Source: Zopfochytrium polystomum (Eukaryota; Chytridiomycota; Chytridiomycetes; Chytridiales; Chytridiaceae). Taken from it: a stretch of 21,576 nucleotides of DNA. How positions within the stretch are numbered: position 1 is the stretch's first letter; each line of letters opens with the position of its first letter. Below, piece by piece: positions 8,417 to 16,886 of the stretch. The notes below the pieces were generated by a model that was not told the origin of the DNA, searched no databases, and saw nothing but the letters and a program-made list of their open reading frames with translations. Made by a program: the position numbers and the translations under genes. The stretch is from contig JAIVFJ010000585.1 in the NCBI GenBank assembly GCA_025765615.1, positions 1 to 21,576 on the forward strand. The letters run 5' to 3'.

Positions 8417-8654
8417 GAAAGATTTCGTTGGGCTGGATTGTCTATGGGTTGTGCTGCTGTGGTGATGGGTGGAGTACACTACTGAAGGTGGTGGTGGTGG
8501 GAGGTTGATCTTGGCTTCTGTCAGTCTTGTGTTTGTCTTTATACAAAACTGTTACAAGGACCATCACTTGCAAAATGCTGCAAGTCATCCTTGCAGAGCA
8601 GAAACTGGTCAAAGCTCCTGCACACTGCTTACACCAAAAGACCCAAAACTAACA
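8416..8654 (-). repeat. Element B 5' LTR (239 bp)
   Basis: It has the same length and, by eye, the same sequence as 2137-2375, and ends in TG/CA. It is followed by GTAGG (8655-8659). It should hold the promoter and transcript start of the element. Confidence 0.95.
8537..8544 (-). promoter_or_regulatory. Candidate TATA box in the family-1 LTR
   Basis: In element sense GTATAAAG lies about 110 bp into the LTR and is the only TATA-like string in a plausible position. It is conserved in the D LTR. It overlaps the 15-nt self-complementary motif, which would place that motif in U3 if transcription starts about 30 nt downstream. Confidence 0.4.
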
Positions 8655-8659
8655 GTAGG
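8655..8659. repeat. Target-site duplication of element B, right copy (GTAGG)
   Basis: It matches 2132-2136. Removing B and one copy restores continuous element A intron sequence (TTTAGTGCTCGTAGG then TAAGGCCCACTGG). B's own intron has a comparable run at 4731-4750. Confidence 0.93.
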
Positions 8660-8773
8660 TAAGGCCCACTGGAGGTGGCGTTAATTGCGGTAACACAGAG
8701 TCCATCCCGTCGTGCCGCCACCTCCAACACTTCGTGCTGTACATCGTTATCCGATTCACTTTCGCTGCCGTAC
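8655..8773 (-). other. Element A pol intron, 5' portion
   Basis: It begins in element sense with the donor CAG|GTACGG (intron G at 8773) and continues with GCGAAAGTGAATC, matching element B intron sequence from 4853 downward. B interrupts it at 8655. Confidence 0.65.
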
Positions 8774-9904
8774 CTGGACCACTTCATGTTCATTTGGTGC
8801 TAGTTCTGTGGAAGGTTGTCGTTCAGCTACCGCTGTTGGTCTTGGTTCTGGGAATTGATCCACGCGAACATTGGCTTCACGAAGGAGGTTGGTGATGTTT
8901 TGTTCAGTTGATGTAAGTTCATCTTTGCTGAGGAGTGGTGTTAGCTGATGAACGAGGTCCTGAGCAATATCCTCTGCTGCTGAGGTGCTGAGGCGAGGGA
9001 AACTGTCTTCTGCAACCACAAGGTCATCCAATCGATGAGTGATTACTCTACCCGTGCTGATGTCAATCAAGCGAGCAATGGAACGACCAATGTTTCCAAT
9101 GTAAATTGCTGGTCGGGCGCGTTCTGCAAGCTTTTTAAACTGATGTGTTTGTCCACGTTCCTTTGCTGTGATATGATACAAACATCCTGAGCCAAAAACT
9201 CTGAATTGACTGATGCATGGAGGGAATCCAAGAAGCGTTTCAACTGGAGATAGTAATCCACGGCTGAGGACAGGAAGTGTATTGATGATATCTACTGCAT
9301 GTCGAATCGCGTGTCCCCACCATGACCATGGTGAACCAGTATGTCTTAGAAGAGATCGTGTGACATCCATGACTGTTCGAACTGCTCACTCTGCTTTCCC
9401 ATTCAGCTCAGGTGTATGAGGTGGACTAACTTCAACGCGGATGCCACGTGATGCACAGAAACGGTTAAAAGTGAGTGAATTCAGTTCCCCACCATCAAAG
9501 CAGACGCCCTTTACACGAACATCCCTAACTGTCTCCAATTGTTGGATGATCTTAATGGCCTCTGGTAGTGCTTCTGACTTTCTCCGAAGGTTTGTCGACC
9601 AGAGATGATTACTTGCATAGTCAATGGCAATGAGAGCAAAGCCATATTGTCCTCGAAACTTTGGTTTGACTTCCACTAGATCAAAGGCTAAATGTTCGCC
9701 TGGTAGTTTATCTGGAGGATCTGTATGTGGAATAGCAGCACGAGTCTGTTTGGCAATAATGCAGGCCTTACACGGTTCTTTAAGTAAGTCCAGCTTAATG
9801 TCAGGAAAGTCAGCACATGTACGGCGCTCCTTCATTGCTCGTAGTCTTGCATAAGGGATATGGCCGAGGCATTCATGCATGCGCTGAGTGTTTGGAGCTT
9901 TGCT
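8774..9904 (-). pseudogene. pol: Element A pol exon 1 fragment: integrase with nonsense codon
   Basis: It covers the HHCC zinc site (HECLGH ... PCKAC), the integrase core (FDLVEV, CFDGGELNS, LNGKAE) and the C-terminal GFPPCISQFRVFGSGC. The reading frame is otherwise continuous, but a TGA (9386-9388) replaces the arginine codon in the NGKAER motif next to the catalytic glutamate. The exon ends in frame at CAG (8776-8774). It is cut off upstream at 9905 by the C1 junction, so the protease part is absent. This fragment is much better preserved than the RT half of the same copy. Confidence 0.9.
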
Positions 9905-11985
9905 TGTACCAGCAAAGCAAAGAGAAGAACAGCAGACACTCTGCTCACCATGGCACTTCTGAGATGGAAACAGCTGCTTCAGCAAAGACCTCAGTGGCAA
10001 CCAAGAAGCGCAAGATCGGTGAGGCACTCAACGGCAAGCCTACTTGTGACCTTCATGGAATCTGGGTCTCGCACTTTCGCGAGGAATGCCTCAAGTTCCC
10101 TCACGGGAAGTCAGAGCCGGCTCGCCCTGCAAAGAAGGCCAAGGGCAAGCAGCCTGCACACGCCAAAGAAGCCAAGGCCACGCCAGCTGATTCCAAGAAA
10201 GCTACTGAGACTGCCAAGATTGCACGTGAGGTGGCTGCTAAAGAACACCACCAAGCCTCTTGCGCAGCCTCTGAGGATTCTCCTCCCCACAAATGCTACA
10301 GGATGGATACTCCACCACCGCCTACTGAAGCAGAAGACGTCGAAATGTTGGAGTTCAGTACTGAGGGTGCTGCGCGCCTTGCAGACACTTCAGCTCTGGA
10401 CGACTTCCTTTCAGTAGAAAGAGCACTTGCGGCACGGGAGTTTGAAATTGGAACATGCCAGGCCGTTGAGGTGGAGGAGGAATTTGAAGTGGAACTCACA
10501 GTTACACTTCTTGACGGCAGAATGGATCCAGACTGGATCACTGACAACATTGTCTCAAACGTCGGCTACAAAGTGATGTACGAATCTGGACGTTTCCTCT
10601 ACCGCAACGTCACCTACCGCCGCATCTACGAGACTGCGCTGATGGCAAGACTTGCTGGCGGCAACCCACACCAGGTCATCCTTGACTCTGGGGCTTCCAG
10701 GACAATGTCGCCTTGTGAAGAGCACTTCACAAACTTGCGGCCCACCTCCCAGCAGATCAAAACAGCTGACGGCTTTACAACTGCCACTGGAGTGGGCGAC
10801 TTCACCCTGTTCGTTAACGGAAAAGCTCTCATCATGAGGAACTCGCTCTATGTGCCAGAGTTCTCAGACACTCTACTCTCGGTTCAGCAAATCGTGCGGC
10901 AGACAGGTCACAACGTGACTTTCACAGCAGACACAGCCCTATTGCATTCTCGGGTACATGGTTCAGACTTTACCATTGCTCACAGGGACACAGGGAATGT
11001 CTATGTTGTGGACCCTTCTCTTCTGACGGGACATACTGGTCTCGACAGGGCAGAACTTGGAAGGGACGCGCCGACTCCTTCGGGGGACGCCCCAGGTGAG
11101 TCGCAACAGCAAACTGCTCCTTTGCAAACTGCAACACCAACTTTAAGTCAAACTGACCCAGACCCTTTACCAAACCCTCAGAACATTGAAGCAGTCCGAG
11201 CTCTTCACAAGAAATTTGGTCACCTGTCTTTATCTTCTTTGAAGCGTACTTGGTCAAATCTGAATAAAGTTGGTCATTCATTTTTCCTCATTCATGACAT
11301 TCCCTGCGTGACATGTGATGTTGGGAAATTGAAAGCTTCGCCTATCCACTCCACTTCCAGACCAAACACCACACTGCTTGGTCGTTTACACACTGATGCT
11401 GTCCCACTGCCCGCACGTGGACACCATGGTGAAAAACATTGGCAACTGGTTGTGGAAGAGTCAACCCGTTGGCTTGACATTGAGTTCCTCAACTCTTTGT
11501 CCGATGCACCCACAAGATTCCGGTCTACGATCGAAAGGTTTGAACAACAACATGGCAAACATATCACATCTGTGCGCTGTGACAGGGGGGAAATCTTCAA
11601 AGATGGAGAATTCAAAACTTGGGCCAATACTCGGCATCCTCCTATTGTTTTAGAACCTAGTCCTGCATTCACCAAGGAATTCAATGGACTGGTAGAACGT
11701 CAGGTCAACACTCTCAAAGACATGGCACACTGCATGCTCTTAGAGTCACGATTGCCCCACTCTTTCTTTGTGTATGCAGTCCGCTACGCAGCATACATCA
11801 AGAACAGGGTTTACCACTCTTACACTAAGAAAACACCTTACGAAGCTTGGTACGGTGAAAAGCCAAATGTTGATCACATCCGCACCTTTGGCTGTTTGGT
11901 TATCCACTGTATCCCAAAGGAAAAGCGAACGCTTAAACATCCTGACAAAGGGGCGCCAGGCATATTCTTAGGGTATAAAGGAAAC
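9905..11985 (+). mobile_element. Element C1: family-2 copia fragment
   Basis: This 2081-bp segment starts abruptly in late gag, without an LTR, at TGTACCAGCAAAGC. It ends at GGAAAC, where the LTR of C2 (TGTTGAGATTCG) begins. It is collinear with 14227-16307 in C2, with about 21 substitutions and 2 single-base indels by eye (about 1%). The rest of C1 should lie beyond C2 and D, right of the window. Confidence 0.88.
9905..11985 (+). pseudogene. pol: C1 gag-protease-integrase, truncated at both ends
   Basis: The frame is open across the whole fragment. It begins with the C-terminal part of Gag, including the variant CHHC zinc motif CDLHGIWVSHFREEC and a basic RPAKKAKGK stretch. The protease has the canonical VILDSGASRTMS. 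The integrase has the HHCC site (LHKKFGH ... PCVTC), core motifs LHTDAV, RCDRGEIF and FNGLVERQV, and the copia signature YGEKPNVDHIRTFGC. It ends three codons into C2's LTR. By chance the frame is also open back into element A to an ATG at 9817, but those residues are antisense integrase and not Gag. Unlike C2, C1 has no frameshift here. Confidence 0.88.
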
Positions 11986-12293
11986 TGTTGAGATTCGACC
12001 CACGGGGTACACTACGCCCGTTACTGATGATCCCTTTGAGAACTCCATCCAATCACATTGGATGGGGTGTTTGAAGGGCTCAGTAGATTCAATACTTGAA
12101 TGGGGCGCTCGGAAGGGCTAATCTGTTCTCAATAAAAAGAGATAGGCAAAGGCGGCTGTTGTTCTAGCTTTGTTCATCCTACCGGTAGGAACAATGCAAT
12201 TAGAACATGCACAAAAACGCTCAAACTACGCACTCTGCACATGTAACACAGCACAGCAAGCATGCAGAAGCAGTGTACCACTGCCCAATGCTC

Positions 12294-12465
12294 CGGAATT
12301 CCGCTCTCTGCATCGGAATTCCGCTCTCTGCACCGGAATTCTGCCCTCTGCATCGGAATTCCGCTTCCTGATCTGGAATTCCGCGCTCTGCATCGGATTT
12401 CCGCTTCCTGATCTGGAATTCCTCTCTCTGCACCGGAATTCCGCTTCCTGATCTGGAATTCCAGC
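12294..12465. repeat. 20-bp tandem array, about 8.6 units
   Basis: Units resemble CGGAATTCCGCTCTCTGCAT. Later units alternate with a CTTCCTGATC version, giving a 40-bp higher-order pattern. Nearly every unit carries the palindrome GGAATTCC. It sits in the U3 of the C2 LTR and may act as an enhancer array. Confidence 0.92.
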
Positions 12466-12514
12466 TTTCCTGCTGTGCTGTGCAATCTGAGCAATGCAAC
12501 AGGCATTTAGGAAT

Positions 12515-12700
12515 CAGTGATTGCACCAATCACTGCATTTCTAAAAGTGAGATAAAAACTGAGCTCACCAGAGATTGCACCAATCATTGGATTTCTAAAA
12601 ACAAGGAAAAAGCGGCTTGTTTCCCAAACAAGCTTCCTGATTTGGAAACAACCAAACCAATTTACAAGCAACTGTTTCTCAAACAAGCTGTAAATTGGTT
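12515..12700. repeat. Cluster of perfect inverted repeats and a 28-bp direct repeat
   Basis: Hairpins: CAGTGATTG/CAATCACTG (12515-12523, 12527-12535), GCTTGTTT/AAACAAGC (12615-12622, 12626-12633) and AACCAATTTACA/TGTAAATTGGTT (12655-12666, 12689-12700). A direct repeat starting GATTGCACCAATCA is at 12519-12546 and 12573-12600, 54 bp apart. The function is unknown. Confidence 0.85.
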
Positions 12701-12708
12701 CCTGGTGG

Positions 12709-12880
12709 TACTCAGCCCAGACAAAGTACTCAGCCCAAGGTGGTACTCAGCCCTGGCTGGTACTTAGCCCTGGGTGGTGCACAGCCCAGGCTGGTACTCA
12801 GCCCTGGTTGGTACTCAGCCCTGAGTGATGCCCAGCACTGGGTGGTACTCAGCCCTGAATGGGTACTTAGCCCAGGCTGG
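12709..12880. repeat. 17-bp tandem array, about 10 units
   Basis: Units resemble TACTCAGCCCTGGNTGG, with drift between copies. The array lies about 95 bp upstream of the TATA box of the C2 LTR. Confidence 0.9.
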
Positions 12881-12974
12881 GGATTTGTGCTCAGCCTGTT
12901 TTATCTCATTTCTGTGGTCTGCTCTGTGCAGCCCACTGCTCCCTCTGTTTTCTGATGGCTCCAACCTGCAGGAG

Positions 12975-12982
12975 TATAAAAG
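12975..12982 (+). promoter_or_regulatory. TATA box of the C2 LTR
   Basis: TATAAAAG follows the repeat arrays and precedes a pyrimidine-rich stretch, a layout typical of fungal core promoters. Transcription would start about 13005-13030. Confidence 0.65.
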
Positions 12983-13160
12983 CAGCAACCTCTCACAGAG
13001 ATCAAAAAAGGAATCCAACCCCCTCCTTGCTGCTTTGACAGAATCCAGTGCAAAACAAGCCAATCTCTCTTCCTCCATTTGCTCTCTCTTCCATCTCTGC
13101 CCACTCACTCCTCTCTCCTCTCTCTATCCTCTCACTCCTCTCCCTTTTCCATCATCACTG

Positions 13161-13186
13161 CTCTCTCTCTCTCTCTCTCTCTCTCT
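13161..13186. repeat. (CT)13 microsatellite
   Basis: A pure CT run within a wider pyrimidine-rich segment (about 13065-13200) downstream of the TATA box, probably in the transcribed R/U5 or leader part. Confidence 0.95.
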
Positions 13187-13230
13187 TCATCCCCACACAC
13201 ACCAAGTCCCTCCAGTCCTGGGTGGGATTT

Positions 13231-13448
13231 CATCACAAAGCTACCTACAAGCCGTCGGCCACATTTGTACGCTCGAACAGGGCCCTGCTGCTCTTACAAG
13301 AAAAGGGTTTCTGACTCTAAACAAGACCAACCTGTCTGTGAGCACCGGCTCACCAGCTACTTTAAGGCAACAAAGGGCTCTTGGCTCTCTACAAGAAAAG
13401 GGCTACCGCTCTAAACAAGTCCACTGGTCCACCAAGCTGCTACCTAGC
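13231..13448 (+). other. C2 leader before gag
   Basis: It contains a diverged direct repeat with TACAAGAAAAGGG at 13295 and again at 13389-13390, period about 95 bp. ATCACAAAGCTACC near 13231 is a weak candidate primer-binding site. The stretch has no stop in the gag frame, back to 12825, but starts are lacking after the TATA box, so I keep gag at 13449. Confidence 0.45.
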
Positions 13449-16400
13449 ATGTCTTCTTCAACCCCCAAGGCTATCCGCTTCTCTTCTTACGGCTACCAGG
13501 CTTGGGAACTGCATGTGGAAGAAGTCATCAAGCCGGTCATGGCATACAATCTTGTTGCCAGCTTCCTCAAGCCTGATTACTTCGGTACGTTCAACGAGCA
13601 CTGCACCAAGGTCGGCATCGGCGCTGCTCCTCCCAGTATTGGTTCTCCCCCTGAATCCTCTGCAACGGCGGAGGCCAAGGCTGCGTACAGTGAGATGTAC
13701 CGTCTGCACCACGCTGCCCTTGACAAGTACCACACTGGTGTACGCCAAGAACACAAGACCTACAGGGAGCTTGAGGCCCAACACGACAAGGCGGTTGCTA
13801 CCCTCGACTCCTGCTCGCGCATCGAGGATGTGCGCTCCATGAATGCAGCAAACATCACCAACTGCGCTGATCGGTACAAGTGGCTCAATGACAAGTACGC
13901 CCTGCAGGACCACACTGGTTCACAGCAGGACAAGTGGCTTGCGACTTACAGTCGTTTGGCAAAACCCAGAGACTCTGGTCCGGCAGTCCAGGAGTGGTAC
14001 ACCACTCTGACCACACTGGTCACGGATTGGCCAAAGCATTTCAAATGTACTGCCACCACTTGCAGGGGTGTGACAAACATCCTGCGTTCTGCCATCATCC
14101 ACAAAGCGAGGGAAACGCTGCCTGGACATGAAATCTTCTCTGGCGTTCGTCAAAATCTTCTCAAGGGGCTGTCAGGCTACGCCAACACCAGCGATCTCGT
14201 CAAGGAGTTGACAAACTGCCACACGCTGTACCAGCAAAGCAAAGAGAAGAACAGCAGACACTCTGCTCACCATGGCACTTCTGAGATGGAAACAGCTGCT
14301 TCAGCAAAGACCTCAGTGGCAACCAAGAAGCGCAAGATCGGTGAGGCACTCAACGGCAAGCCTACTTGTGACCTTCATGGAATCTGGGTCTCACACTCTC
14401 GCGAGGAATGCCTCAAGTTCCCTCACGGGAAGTCAGAGCCGGCTCGCCCTGCAAAGAAGGCCAAGGGCAAGCAGCCTGCACACGCCAAAGAAGCCAAGGC
14501 CACGCCAGCTGATTCCAAGAAAGCTACTGAGACTGCCAAGATTGCACGTGAGGTGGCCGCTAAAGAACACCACCAAGCCTCTTGCGCAGCCTCTGAGGAT
14601 TCTCCTCCCCACAAATGCTACAGGATGGATACTCCACCACTGCCTACTGAAGCAGAAGACGTCGAAATGTTGGAGTTCAGTACTGAGGGTGCTGCGCGCC
14701 TTGCAGACACATCAGCTCTAGACGACTTCCTTTCAGTAGAAAGGGCACTTGCGGCACGGGAGTTTGAAATTGGAACATGCCAGGCCGTTGAGGTGGAGGA
14801 GGAATTTGAAGTGGAACTCACAGTTACACTTCTTGACGGCAGAATGGATCCAGACTGGATCACTGACAACATTGTCTCAAACGTCGGCTACAAAGTGATG
14901 TACGAATCTGGACGTTTCCTCTACCGCAACGTCACCTACCGCCGCATCTATGAGACTGCGCTGATGGCAAGACTTGCTGGAGGCAACCCACACCAGGTCA
15001 TCCTTGACTCTGGGGCTTCCAGGACAATGTCGCCTTGTGAAGAGCACTTCACAAACTTGCGGCCCACCTCCCAGCAGATCAAAACAGCTGACGGCTTTAC
15101 AACTGCCACTGGAGTGGGCGACTTCACCCTGTTCGTTGACGGAAGAGCTCTCATCATGAGGAACTCGCTCTATGTGCCAGAGTTCTCAGACACTCTACTC
15201 TCAGTTCAGCAAATCGTGCGGCAGACAGGTCACAACGTGACTTTCACAGCAGACACAGCCCTATTGCATCCTCGGGTACATGGTTCAGACTTTACCATTG
15301 CTCACAGGGACACAGGGAATGTCTATGTTGTGGACCCTTCTCTTCTGACGGGACATACTGGTCTTGACAGGGCAGAACTTGGAAGGGACGCGCCGACTCC
15401 TTCGGGGGACGCCCCAGGTGAGTCGCAACAGCAAACTGCTCCTTTGCAAAACTGCAACACCAACTTTAAGTCAAACTGACCCAGACCCTTTACCAAACCC
15501 TCAGAACATTGAAGCAGTCCGAGCTCTTCACAAGAAATTTGGTCACCTGTCTTATCTTCTTTGAAGCGTACTTGGTCAAATCTGAATAAAGTTGGTCATT
15601 CATTTTTCCTCATTCATGACATTCCCTGCGTGACATGTGATGTTGGGAAATTGAAAGCTTCGCCTATCCACTCCACTTCCAGACCAAACACCACACTGCT
15701 TGGTCGTTTACACACTGATGCTGTCCCACTGCCCGCACGTGGACACCATGGTGAAAAACATTGGCAACTGGTTGTGGAAGAGTCAACCCGTTGGCTTGAT
15801 ATTGAGTTCCTCAACTCTTTGTCCGACGCGCCCACAAGATTCCGGTCTACAATCGAAAGGTTTGAACAACAACATGGCAAACATATCACATCTGTGCGCT
15901 GTGACAGGGGGGAAATCTTCAAAGATGGAGAATTCAAAACTTGGGCCAATACTCGGCATCCTCCTATTGTTTTAGAACCTAGTCCTGCATTCACCAAGGA
16001 ATTCAATGGGCTGGTAGAACGTCAGGTCAACACTCTCAAAGACATGGCACACTGCATGCTCTTAGAGTCACGATTGCCCCACTCTTTCTTTGTGTATGCA
16101 GTCCGCTACGCAGCATACATCAAGAACAGGGTTTACCACTCTTACACTAAGAAAACACCTTACGAAGCATGGTACGGTGAAAAGCCAAATGTTGATCACA
16201 TCCGCACCTTTGGCTGTTTGGTTATCCACCGTATCCCAAAGGAAAAGCGAACGCTTAAACATCCTGACAAAGGGGCGCCAGGCATATTCTTAGGGTATAA
16301 AGGAAACACTCTTCCAGTAGTCTACGACTTGAAAACCCAGAGAATATCGGAACACTTCCATGTCTCTTTTCACGAAAATGTTTTTCCTGGCATTGTGCGG

Positions 16401-16886
16401 AACTGGAGACAGTTCCTTCATGACTCCCGCTTGAAGGAATGGGGACCAGTCCAACCCACAGCTCAGGATTTCCAATATCTTTCCTCCTCGTTGCATACCC
16501 CCGCTATGTCCACTGATCCAGATGTGGCACATCCTGACGCTCTGTCTGACTCACAAGAAGACGATGTACCACCTGCAGAATCACAGGGGGGAGATCTACA
16601 GCCGGGTATGCTGTACGACGCTTCTGATTCTGAACCAGAGTCAATACCTGATGAACAGGAAATCCCTCCTAGGGAGCGCTCAACTTCCCCTGACATTCTA
16701 GCTTTGCCAGAGTCAACAGGGGAGGCAACAAATCCCCCAATCATACCACGAGAGCCATCAGGTTTACGTGACTACCTGGCATTGAAGGCAAACCTTTGTA
16801 AACTACGAACAAAACCATCAATTGCCACAAGTCCTTCCACTTACAGTCAGAAAAACACTCCGCGCTTTAACTGCAAGAATTCGTAA
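13449..16886 (+). pseudogene. pol: C2 gag-protease-integrase, single frame with two compensating frameshifts
   Basis: Gag begins at ATG 13449 (MSSSTPKAIRFSSYG). It has a helical copia-type domain, then a CHHC zinc motif CDLHGIWVSHSREEC (residues about 307-321), where retroviral nucleocapsid has CCHC. A lysine/alanine-rich linker follows, then the protease DSG (residue 520 in ILDSGASRTMS). Integrase core motifs are LHTDAV (D codon 15717), RCDRGEIF (D 15903) and FNGLVERQV (E 16017). Relative to C1 one A is added in the run near 15447 and one T is lost near 15551. A TGA at 15477-15479 therefore cuts the frame before the integrase zinc site, and the frame is restored after 15561. An acidic linker follows integrase before the frame closes at 16886. 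Confidence 0.9.
14227..16307 (+). repeat. 2.08-kb direct repeat, second copy (first copy 9905-11985)
   Basis: This segment of C2 is about 99% identical to C1 by eye, at a constant offset of 4322 bp. Two members of one family nested in the same orientation produce it. It is a substrate for unequal recombination and a risk point for assembly. Confidence 0.92.

Larger units (their letters stand above)
2137..8654 (-). mobile_element. Element B: complete Ty1/copia retrotransposon inserted in element A
   Basis: In element orientation (right to left) the parts are: 5' LTR 8654-8416, primer-site region 8415-8402, leader, gag 7816-6500, -1 frameshift site, PR-IN exon 6518-4854, intron 4853-4356, RT-RNase H exon 4355-2637, polypurine tract 2386-2376, and 3' LTR 2375-2137. 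The order PR-IN-RT-RH defines Ty1/copia. The 239-bp LTRs show no difference by eye and the flanks are GTAGG on both sides, so insertion was recent. No premature stop appears in gag or in either pol exon. If the frameshift and splicing occur, the copy could be autonomous. Confidence 0.95.
8655..9904 (-). mobile_element. Copia element A, right fragment (integrase)
   Basis: This is the continuation of the copy at 1-2136 beyond B: the 5' part of the intron (to 8773) and the integrase coding region. Homology to B's integrase runs to about 9904, where SKAPNTQRMHECLGH corresponds to B's SKKPDTRRLHQRLGH. It stops there. The protease, gag and 5' LTR of A are missing, replaced by plus-strand C1 sequence. 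Confidence 0.9.
11986..13230 (+). repeat. C2 5' LTR (right end approximate)
   Basis: The start at TGTTGAGATTCG is fixed by the identical start of the 3' LTR and by the junction with C1. The end is not fixed because the 3' LTR is interrupted. The TATA box at 12975 must be in U3, so the LTR exceeds 1 kb. Candidate ends are near 13230 (...GGATTTCA before TCACAAAGCTACC) or at CAACA 13368-13372, which mirrors TGTTG. Repeat arrays fill much of it. A 9-bp hairpin CCATCCAAT/ATTGGATGG lies at 12045-12065. Confidence 0.6.

Noticed and set aside
9817..11991. A 724-codon open frame as one gene
   Set aside because: Its first about 30 codons are antisense integrase of A and its last codons are C2 LTR. Only the middle is family-2 gag-pol.
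12294..12880. CRISPR-like array from regular 17-20 bp repeats
   Set aside because: The units are contiguous with no unique spacers, and the context is a eukaryotic LTR.
12700..12880. TGGTACTCAGCCC units as tRNA primer-binding sites (like TGGTATCAGAGC)
   Set aside because: They are upstream of the TATA box, in U3, and occur about ten times, so they cannot mark the priming site.
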